Of a DNA stretch of 33,147 nucleotides, positions 27,162 to 33,147 are shown in pieces. Location: assembly GCA_005240145.1 (NCBI GenBank), contig SBAS01000104.1, positions 1 through 33,147 on the forward strand, in the 5' to 3' direction. The DNA comes from Nitrosomonadales bacterium. GTDB lineage: Bacteria; Pseudomonadota; Gammaproteobacteria; Burkholderiales; SG8-39. The notes beneath the pieces were generated by a model, which had not been told where the DNA came from, made no database searches, and saw nothing but the letters and a program-made list of their open reading frames with translations. The translations under genes were made by a program, and so were the position numbers. Numbering within the stretch: position 1 is the first letter of the stretch; each line of letters starts with the position of its first letter.

Positions 27162-27901
27162 CTGCGTTGCCCTCTCACGCCGTGCGCCTTCATGCCGAGG
27201 TAGAACTCCTGCACGTCCTTGTTCTGCGCCAGTCTCTGGCAGGTGTCTTCCATCACGATACGGCCGACTTCAAGCACGTATCCATGGTCGCCGACGTCGA
27301 GCGCCATGTTGGCGTTTTGCTCGACCAGCAGGATGGTGGTGCCCTGCTCGCGGTTGATGCGCACGATGATGCGGAAAATCTCCTGCGTCAGCAGCGGCGA
27401 GAGGCCGAGGCTCGGTTCGTCCATCAGCATCAGCTTCGGGCGCGAGAGCAGCGCGCGGCCGATGGCGAGCATCTGCTGCTGCCCGCCGGAGAGCAGGCCC
27501 GCTTCCTGCCTGGCGCGTTCCTTCAGGATCGGAAAGTAGCCGTACACGAGTTCGATGTCCTTCGCGACGCCGTCCCGGTCGCGCCGGGTGTAGGCGCCCA
27601 TCCTCAGGTTCTCCTCTACCGAGAGCAGCGCGAACACCTCGCGACCCTCCGGCGCGTGGCCGATGCCGCCGCGCACGATCCGGTCCGGATCACGGCCCTG
27701 GATTTCCTCGCCGTTGAAGCGGATCTGGCCCTTGCTCGGGTCGATGATCCCCGAAATGGTCTTGAGGATGGTGGACTTGCCCGCGCCGTTGGCGCCGAGC
27801 ACGGTGATGATTTTTCCTTTCTCCACCGTAAGACTGACACCGCGGAGAGCTTGAACCGGTCCGTAGCTCGCCTCTACGTTGGAAAGTTCAAGAATGTTCA
27901 A
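27134..27901 (-). CDS. livF: ABC transporter ATP-binding protein LivF
   Basis: Cytoplasmic ATPase of the HAAT importer. 255 residues with Walker A GANGAGKST (36-44), signature LLSGGQQQMLAIGRAL, Walker B LMLMDEPSLGLSP and the switch-His region. The last 13 residues, GQRRWKKKKQWR-like, form an unusual basic tail that overlaps the start of the acyl-CoA ligase gene. The ATG overlaps the livG stop (ATGA). Confidence 0.94.
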   Translation of the reverse strand: MNILELSNVEASYGPVQALRGVSLTVEKGKIITVLGANGAGKSTILKTISGIIDPSKGQIRFNGEEIQGRDPDRIVRGGIGHAPEGREVFALLSVEENLRMGAYTRRDRDGVAKDIELVYGYFPILKERARQEAGLLSGGQQQMLAIGRALLSRPKLMLMDEPSLGLSPLLTQEIFRIIVRINREQGTTILLVEQNANMALDVGDHGYVLEVGRIVMEDTCQRLAQNKDVQEFYLGMKAHGVRGQRRWKKKKQWR

Positions 27902-28662
27902 GCTGCTTTCCCCAGATAAGCCTCGATCACGGCCGGGTGGGCCTGGACCTCGGCCGGGGTGCCTTCGGCGATCACGCTGCCCAGGTTGAGCGCGAGCACG
28001 CGGTCCGAAACGCGCGACACCAGGTTCATGTCGTGCTCCACCATCAACACCGTGACGCCGAGGTGGCGCTTGATGTCCTCGATCCAGAACGCCATGTCGT
28101 CGGTCTCCTCCGGGTTGAGGCCCGAGGAAGGTTCGTCCAAGAGCAGCAATTTCGGTTCGGTGGCCAGCGCGCGCCCGAGTTCCACCACCTTGCGCAAGCC
28201 GTAGGGCAGGCCGGCGACGAGGTTGTCGCGCACCTTGGCAAGCTCGAGGAAGTCAATCACCTTCTCCACCGCCTCGCGCTGCGCGAGTTCCGCGGCGCGC
28301 ACGCTCGGGGTGAACAGCAGCTCCTGCCACAACGCGGTTTTGCGGTGGCGGTGCCTGCCGATGAGCAGGTTCTGCAGCACCGTGGCGTGCTCGAACAGTT
28401 CGATGTTCTGGAACGTGCGCGCGATGCCCAGATCGGCGACCTGATGCGGCGAGAAGCTGTTTATTTCTTTCTGTTCAAAAGTAATTTTTCCCGAGGTCGC
28501 GGGATAAAGCAGGCCGATGAGGTTGAAAATCGTCGTCTTGCCGGCGCCGTTGGGCCCGATGATGGTGTAGCACTCGCCGCGCCTCACTTCGAAGCCCACC
28601 TTGTCCACCGCGACCACGCCGCCGAAACGGATGCCGAGGTTCTCGACCTTGAAAAAGCTCAT
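27898..28662 (-). CDS. livG: ABC transporter ATP-binding protein LivG
   Basis: Second ATPase of the importer. 254 residues from ATG 28662, with Walker A GPNGAGKTT (36-44), ARTFQNIELF, Walker B LLLLDEPSSGLNP and LMVEHDMNLV, and the C-terminal extension AHPAVIEAYLG typical of LivG. The region encoding KITFEQKEINSF (28455-28495) is AT-rich. It overlaps livM at its start and livF at its end by ATGA. Confidence 0.94.
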   Translation of the reverse strand: MSFFKVENLGIRFGGVVAVDKVGFEVRRGECYTIIGPNGAGKTTIFNLIGLLYPATSGKITFEQKEINSFSPHQVADLGIARTFQNIELFEHATVLQNLLIGRHRHRKTALWQELLFTPSVRAAELAQREAVEKVIDFLELAKVRDNLVAGLPYGLRKVVELGRALATEPKLLLLDEPSSGLNPEETDDMAFWIEDIKRHLGVTVLMVEHDMNLVSRVSDRVLALNLGSVIAEGTPAEVQAHPAVIEAYLGKAA

Positions 28663-29732
28663 CTGAGGCGTTCCGATTTCATGTAGCTCTTCTGGCGGCG
28701 GAACATGCCCTTGCGGTAGAACGGAAAGAGCTCGAAGTAGGTGCGTACCTTGAGCCAGCGGCCGTACAGGCCCAGCGGCTCGAAGATGATGAACAGAATC
28801 AGGATCAGGCCGAACACCACCGCCTGCAGACCGGAGGGCGCCATGCCTTCCGGCAGCCAGCCCTTGGCGATCGAAATCAGCTGCGGCAGGACGATGATGA
28901 ACGCCGCGCCCAGCACCGCGCCGTGCAGGAAGCCGATGCCGCCGAGGATCACGATGGTGAGCAGTTCGATCGACTGGAACAGCGTGAACTGCTCGGGCGA
29001 GATGAAGGCGAGCTTGTGCGCGTAAAGCGCGCCGCCGACGCCCGTGAGCGCCGCCGAGATGGCGAACGCCATGGTCTTGTACTTGGCGAGGTTGACGCCC
29101 AAGCAGGAGGCCGAGATCTCCGAATCGCGAATGGCAACGAAGGCGCGCCCGGTCGGCGAGCGCAAGAGGTTCACGCAGGCAAGGCAGCACAGCACCGTCA
29201 GCGCCAGGCACAGGTAGTAGAACTCGGCATCGGAGTCCAGTTTCCAGCCGAGGATTTCGACCGGCTTCAGGTGCTTGCCTTCGTTGCCGCCGGTGAGCTT
29301 GGTCCAGCGCGTGATGATCTCCTCGACGACGACGCCAAAGGCGAGCGTCGCGATGGCGAGGTAGATGCCCTTCAGGCGCAGCGCCGGCAGGCCGATGATG
29401 ATGCCGGCGGCGGCCGAGAAAATCGCGGCGCAGGAGATCGAAACTGCAAACGGCACCCCCGCCGCCTGCATCAGGGCCTCGGTGTAGGCGCCGACGGCGA
29501 GGAAGGCGGCATGGCCCAGCGACACCTGGCCGGTGAAGCCGGTCAGGATCATGAGGCCGAAGCCGACGATCGAGTAGATGCAGATGAAATGCAGCTGCGA
29601 CATCACGTATTCGCTCGCCCACCAGGGCGCCGCGAGAAGAATCGCGCCGAGCAGGCCGTACCAGAACAGGTGCCCGCCATGCTTGGCGAGGCGGATGTCC
29701 TGCGCGTAGTCGGTTTTGAATATGAACCGCAT
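28659..29732 (-). CDS. livM: ABC transporter permease LivM
   Basis: Inner-membrane permease of the HAAT importer, 357 residues, about 9-10 hydrophobic segments. Hallmarks are GLMILTGFTGQVSLGHAAFLAVGAYT, GLPALRLKGIYLAIATLAFG and the EAA-like loop RSPTGRAFVAIRDSEISASCLGVN. The first codon shares a base with the livH stop (TGATG). Confidence 0.94.
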   Translation of the reverse strand: MRFIFKTDYAQDIRLAKHGGHLFWYGLLGAILLAAPWWASEYVMSQLHFICIYSIVGFGLMILTGFTGQVSLGHAAFLAVGAYTEALMQAAGVPFAVSISCAAIFSAAAGIIIGLPALRLKGIYLAIATLAFGVVVEEIITRWTKLTGGNEGKHLKPVEILGWKLDSDAEFYYLCLALTVLCCLACVNLLRSPTGRAFVAIRDSEISASCLGVNLAKYKTMAFAISAALTGVGGALYAHKLAFISPEQFTLFQSIELLTIVILGGIGFLHGAVLGAAFIIVLPQLISIAKGWLPEGMAPSGLQAVVFGLILILFIIFEPLGLYGRWLKVRTYFELFPFYRKGMFRRQKSYMKSERLR

Positions 29733-30610
29733 CAGACTTTTTTCCTGCCGGTTTCGCCAAAAATTCCCGAGGGCCATACGAGCAGCACCACCAGCACCAC
29801 GATGTAGGCGGCGACATCCTTGAAGCCCTCGGGCAGGTAGAAGCCCGCCAGCGCTTCGACCACGCCGATGATCAGGCCGCCCACGATCGCGCCCGGCACG
29901 CTGCCGAAACCGCCCACCACCGCGGCCGGAAAGGCCTTCAGGCCGATGAAACCCATGTTGGAGTGCACGAAGGTCACCGGCGCGAGCAGGATCCCGGCAA
30001 ATGCGGCAACACCGGCGGACAGGCCCCAGATCATCATGTTGACGCGGCGCACCGGGATGCCCATGTAGTAGGCGGCGAGCTGGTTCTGTGAAGTCGCCTG
30101 CATCGCCACGCCGAGCGTGGAAAAGCGAAAGAAGAAGTACAGGAGCGCACACAGGGCGGCGGTCATGCCGATCACCATCAATTGCTGCACCGGCAGGATC
30201 ACTCCGCCCAGGGTCCAGACGTCGTCGACGAACGGTGTCGCGATCTGGTAAGTCTCGGTGCCCCAGCCCGGCACCATCGTGACGACGCCACGCACCACGT
30301 AACCCAGGCCGATCGTGATCATCACCACGGTAAACGCCGGTTGACCAAGCACCGGCCGCAGGATCAGCCGCTCGGCGAGCATGCCTACCACCGCCATCGC
30401 AGCCACCGCGAACAGGATCGTCGCCCAGTACGGCCAGCCCAGCGTCACGCTGGCGGTGAGCGCGAAGAAACCGCCCAGCATCATGAGATCGCCCTGGGCG
30501 AAGTTGACGGTCTCGGTGGCCTTGTAGATGAGCACGAAGCCGAGCGCGCCCAGCGCGTAAACGCAGCCCTGCGCCACGCCGGCCAGCAGCAATTGCAGAA
30601 CCTGACTCAG
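29732..30610 (-). CDS. livH: ABC transporter permease LivH (probable CTG start)
   Basis: Membrane permease; hallmarks are AGVAQGCVYALGALGFVLIYKATETVNFAQGD and PVRRVNMMIWGLSAGVAAFAGILLAP. The best ribosome site, GAGGAGGAG, is five bases before CTG AGT CAG GTT CTG CAA, which would give MSQVLQLLLAGVAQG, the usual LivH N-terminus. A TTG six codons later (30592) is the nearest standard start but is badly spaced from that site. I list the longer form (292 residues). It heads the seven-gene operon and faces atuA across 41 bp. Confidence 0.88.
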   Translation of the reverse strand: MSQVLQLLLAGVAQGCVYALGALGFVLIYKATETVNFAQGDLMMLGGFFALTASVTLGWPYWATILFAVAAMAVVGMLAERLILRPVLGQPAFTVVMITIGLGYVVRGVVTMVPGWGTETYQIATPFVDDVWTLGGVILPVQQLMVIGMTAALCALLYFFFRFSTLGVAMQATSQNQLAAYYMGIPVRRVNMMIWGLSAGVAAFAGILLAPVTFVHSNMGFIGLKAFPAAVVGGFGSVPGAIVGGLIIGVVEALAGFYLPEGFKDVAAYIVVLVVLLVWPSGIFGETGRKKV

Positions 30611-30634
30611 GGAACTCCTCCTCGCATTAATTTT

Positions 30635-30647
30635 AGCTAGACTAGTT
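30635..30647. promoter_or_regulatory. Inverted repeat in the livH/atuA divergent promoter
   Basis: AGCTAG and CTAGTT flank one base (one mismatch between arms) in the 41-bp AT-rich gap. It would overlap promoter elements of both units, including a TAAAAT (30630-30635, minus strand). Candidate site for a shared TetR- or MerR-type regulator; inferred. Confidence 0.4.
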
Positions 30648-30651
30648 CACA

Positions 30652-32022
30652 ATGAAGACAATTCGCATCGGCGCCGGGCTGGGTTTCTACGGCGATTCCT
30701 GGCGCCCGGTGCGCGCCTCGATCGAGCGCGGCGGCGTGCAATACATCGCCTCCGACCATTTATCGGAACTGACGCTCGCCATCCTGCAAAAAGACCGCCA
30801 GAAGGATCCCGCCGCCGGGTACGCGCGCGACGCGGTGCCGATGCTCGCGGAACTCTGGCCGCTCGCGGCCAAGCACGGCGTCAAATTCATCCTCAACGCC
30901 GGCGGCCTCAATCCGCAGGGCGCACGCGAGGCGATTGCGCGCGCGTTCCGCGACAAGGGCTGGAAAGCGACCATCGCCACGGTCAGCGGCGATTCGGTGC
31001 TCGAGCGCATCGACGAGCTGCGCGCGGCGGGCGAGCCGCTCGCGCACATGGACAGCGGCGAGGGCATCGCCTCGGTGCGCGAGCGCATGCTCTTCGCCAA
31101 CGCGTATCTTGGCGCGCAACCGATCGCCGAGGCGCTCGCGCGCGGCGCCGACATCGTGCTCACGGGACGCGTTGCCGATGCGGCCCTCACCCTGGGTCCG
31201 CTCGCGCACGAGTTCGGCTGGAAATGGGACGACTGGAACCGGATGGCCGCCGGTCTGACCCTCGGCCACCTGCTGGAATGCTCGGGCCAGGGCTCGGGCG
31301 GCAACTTCGGCTCGGCGGGAGAGTGGGCCAAGGTGCCCGACTACGCGCACCTGGGCTATCCGATCGCCGAGGTTTCAGAGGACGGCAGCGCGCTTTTCAC
31401 CAAGCCGCCGGGCACGGGCGGCCGGGTATCGTTCGACACCATTCGCCAGCAACTGCTCTACGAAGTGCACAACCCGCATGCCTACGTCTCGCCCGACGTG
31501 GTGCTCGACATGGGCACGCTCCGGTTCGACGACGAGGGCGGCGACCGGGTGCGCATCTCCGGCGCCTCGGGCGCGGCGCGGCCGGCGCGACTGAAAATCG
31601 TCGCCGGCTACCAGGACGGCTGGATGGGTACCGGCATGATCGGCTTCGCCTGGCCAGAGGCCTATGCCAAATGCGAGAAGAGCGCCGAAATCATCCAGAC
31701 GCTGGTGCAGGAGCGTGGCTGGACGCCCGAGGAGACCAACGTCGAGTACATCGGCTACAACTCGCTGCTGGGCGAAAACGCCGACCCGACCTACCGCGAC
31801 CAGCTGAACGAATGTTTCCTGCGCATGACCATCCGCACCAAAGACCGGCGCGTCGCCGACGGTTTCGGCCGCCTGTTTCCCTGGCTGGGTCTTTCCGGCC
31901 CGCCGTATGTGGGCAGCATGAAGGGCGTACAGCCAGCGAAGGAGCTGTTGGGAATCTGGCCGACCTTGGTTTCCAGGGAACTTGTGGAAAAGAGCATAAG
32001 TATTGAAATCGAGAACATCTGA
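30652..32022 (+). CDS. atuA: AtuA-family acyclic terpene utilisation protein (DUF1446)
   Basis: A 456-residue member of the AtuA family, required for acyclic terpene (citronellol/geraniol) use in Pseudomonas but of undefined biochemistry. Typical features are IRIGAGLGFYGDSWRP at the start, YIASDHLSELTLAIL, NAGGLNPQGAREAI, DIVLTGRVADAALTLGPL and the ending region GRLFPWLGLSGPPYVG. No Shine-Dalgarno sequence is visible before the ATG, so translation may be leaderless or nearly so. The stop TGA is followed at once by the ATG of the small AtuA-C-like gene. The last 20 codons are AT-rich (ATA, AGT, AGG). Confidence 0.87.
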   Translation: MKTIRIGAGLGFYGDSWRPVRASIERGGVQYIASDHLSELTLAILQKDRQKDPAAGYARDAVPMLAELWPLAAKHGVKFILNAGGLNPQGAREAIARAFRDKGWKATIATVSGDSVLERIDELRAAGEPLAHMDSGEGIASVRERMLFANAYLGAQPIAEALARGADIVLTGRVADAALTLGPLAHEFGWKWDDWNRMAAGLTLGHLLECSGQGSGGNFGSAGEWAKVPDYAHLGYPIAEVSEDGSALFTKPPGTGGRVSFDTIRQQLLYEVHNPHAYVSPDVVLDMGTLRFDDEGGDRVRISGASGAARPARLKIVAGYQDGWMGTGMIGFAWPEAYAKCEKSAEIIQTLVQERGWTPEETNVEYIGYNSLLGENADPTYRDQLNECFLRMTIRTKDRRVADGFGRLFPWLGLSGPPYVGSMKGVQPAKELLGIWPTLVSRELVEKSISIEIENI

Positions 32023-32364
32023 ATGAAAGTCGCCCTCTGGAAAATCGCCCATGCGCGTTCCGGCGACAAGGCCGACCGCGCGGATATCGGCCTCTTCGCG
32101 TACGACGCCGCGACCTACGCGGTGCTCAAGCGCGAAGTGACCGTCGCGCGCCTGACGCAGCATTTCGCCGCGATGGGCGCCGGGCCGGTGGAGCTCTGGC
32201 CGCTCGACAACATTCTCGCGCTCAAGATCGTGCTCAACGCCGCGCTGCAGGGCGGCGCGGCGCGCAGCCTGCGCATGGACAACCTGGGCAAGAACGTCGC
32301 CGCCCAGCTCCTCAGGATGGAGATCGAGGCACCGCAGGATTTGCCGCGCCTGCTCTTAAAATAG
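32023..32364 (+). CDS. AtuA C-terminal-domain-like small protein
   Basis: A 113-residue protein matching the small domain that is fused to AtuA in some organisms and separate in others. Key stretch ALWKIAHARSGDKADRADIGLFAY. It starts on the base after the atuA stop, so the two probably work as one complex. Function unknown. Confidence 0.78.
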   Translation: MKVALWKIAHARSGDKADRADIGLFAYDAATYAVLKREVTVARLTQHFAAMGAGPVELWPLDNILALKIVLNAALQGGAARSLRMDNLGKNVAAQLLRMEIEAPQDLPRLLLK

Positions 32365-32369
32365 CCATC

Positions 32370-33147
32370 ATGAAACTCGCCACGCTGAAGGACGGGAGCC
32401 GCGACGGCACCCTGATCGTCGTTTCCCGGGACTTGAAGCACGCGCAAAAAGCCGACCACGTTGCGCCGACGCTGCAGGCCGCCCTCGATGACTGGAACTA
32501 CCTGTTGCCTTTCCTGTCGGAACTTGCAAACGAACTTGATATGAAAGCGGCCAATCGCTCCTTCGAACTCGATCCGCGGCAGCTCATGGCGCCGCTGCCG
32601 CGCGCGCATCAGTTCGCCGACGGCTCGGCCTACCTCGTCCACGCCGAGCTGATTCGGCGCTCGCGCAAGCAGGAGTTGTCGGCCGACTTCAGGAAGGACC
32701 CGCTCATGTACCAGGGTTGCTCGGATCCGCTTCTCGGCCCCTGCGACGATATCGCGGTGGCCTCGGAGGAATACGGCATCGATCTGGAAATGGAACTGGG
32801 CGTCGTCACGGGCGATGTGCCGATGGGCACGGAAAAGGACAAGGCCGGGGAGCACATCCGCCTGCTGCTGCTGCTGAACGACGTCAGCCTGCGCGCTTTG
32901 GTGCCCGCGGAGCTGGCCAAGGGCTTCGGTTTTTTCCACGGCAAGCCGCCCTCTTCCTTCGCGCCGGTGGCCGTGACGCCCGATGAACTGGGCGATGCCT
33001 GGGACGGCAGGCGCGCCCACGGGCCGGTGCGCGCCTGGGTGAACGGCGAACTGCTCGGTGAGCCCGATGCGGGTAGCGACATGCATTTCGATTTCCCGCG
33101 GCTCATCGCGCATGCCGCCAGGACGCGCCCGCTGAGCGCGGGCACCA
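32370..33147 (+). CDS. Fumarylacetoacetate hydrolase-family protein (partial, right edge)
   Basis: About 259 codons are visible, the start of a roughly 330-residue FAH-fold hydrolase or decarboxylase. Motifs: MAPLPRAHQFADGSAYLVHAEL, YQGCSDPLLGPCDDI, metal ligands Glu140 and Glu142 in DLEMELGVVTGDVPMG, LLNDVSLRALVPAELAKGFGFF and PDAGSDMHFDFPRLIAHAA. Start ATG 32370 is 5 bp after the preceding stop, so it is in the atuA unit. It may hydrolyse a C-C bond in a beta-diketo or acyl-pyruvate intermediate; the true substrate is unknown. Confidence 0.88.
   Translation, partial: MKLATLKDGSRDGTLIVVSRDLKHAQKADHVAPTLQAALDDWNYLLPFLSELANELDMKAANRSFELDPRQLMAPLPRAHQFADGSAYLVHAELIRRSRKQELSADFRKDPLMYQGCSDPLLGPCDDIAVASEEYGIDLEMELGVVTGDVPMGTEKDKAGEHIRLLLLLNDVSLRALVPAELAKGFGFFHGKPPSSFAPVAVTPDELGDAWDGRRAHGPVRAWVNGELLGEPDAGSDMHFDFPRLIAHAARTRPLSAGT

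Overview
The window is GC-rich chromosomal DNA that looks betaproteobacterial (Burkholderiales, Rhodocyclales or Nitrosomonadales-like). The reasons are the metG/mrp divergent pair followed by dcd, dense operons with ATGA or GTGA stop/start overlaps, a complete Liv-type ABC operon, and AtuA/AtuC/AtuD-like proteins. All assignments come from reading the sequence; no database search was run.

Region 1 (1-8504) is mostly housekeeping. It holds a short stand-alone Fis-type HTH gene running off the left edge (-), folA (+), a PLP fold-III ornithine-type decarboxylase (-) behind a near-consensus promoter and a 19-codon leader ORF, dcd (-), a vapBC toxin-antitoxin pair (-) wedged between dcd and mrp, mrp/apbC (-), metG (+) and a SulP anion transporter (+).

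Region 2 (8459-9334) is a scar. A 3' remnant of a type IV pilin gene (-) abuts a 3' remnant of a GNAT acetyltransferase gene (+). The patch ends in an insertion-sequence-like terminus (5'-TGTAAGCGGACACATGG inward on the minus strand, with two subterminal repeats). That terminus cuts off the C-terminus of a mandelate-racemase-family enzyme.

Region 3 (9335-16365) has the truncated enolase-superfamily gene coupled to an M20 carbamoylase/hydantoinase-type amidohydrolase (-). Divergent from it runs an AtzG-like small subunit, an amidase, a PECR-like SDR and an AtuC-like carboxyltransferase (+), followed by a second RHH/PIN toxin-antitoxin pair.

Region 4 (16375-33147) is a large acyl-CoA catabolic island. 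It contains an orphan molybdopterin hydroxylase subunit (-), then an overlapping + strand operon (AtuD-like acyl-CoA dehydrogenase, short biotin carboxylase/BCCP, second acyl-CoA dehydrogenase, hotdog thioesterase). Facing it is a seven-gene minus-strand operon (livH-livM-livG-livF-acyl-CoA ligase-phyH-livK) ending at a strong terminator. Divergent from livH runs atuA, its small AtuA-C-like partner and an FAH-family hydrolase cut by the right edge. Together these suggest import, CoA activation, alpha-hydroxylation or oxidation, dehydrogenation and carboxylation of a branched, probably isoprenoid-like, carboxylic acid. The phyH gene carries an in-frame TAG where homologues are remembered to have Trp, so that step may be lost in this strain. 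Short AT-rich, AGA/ATA-rich codon islands recur inside otherwise GC-rich genes.
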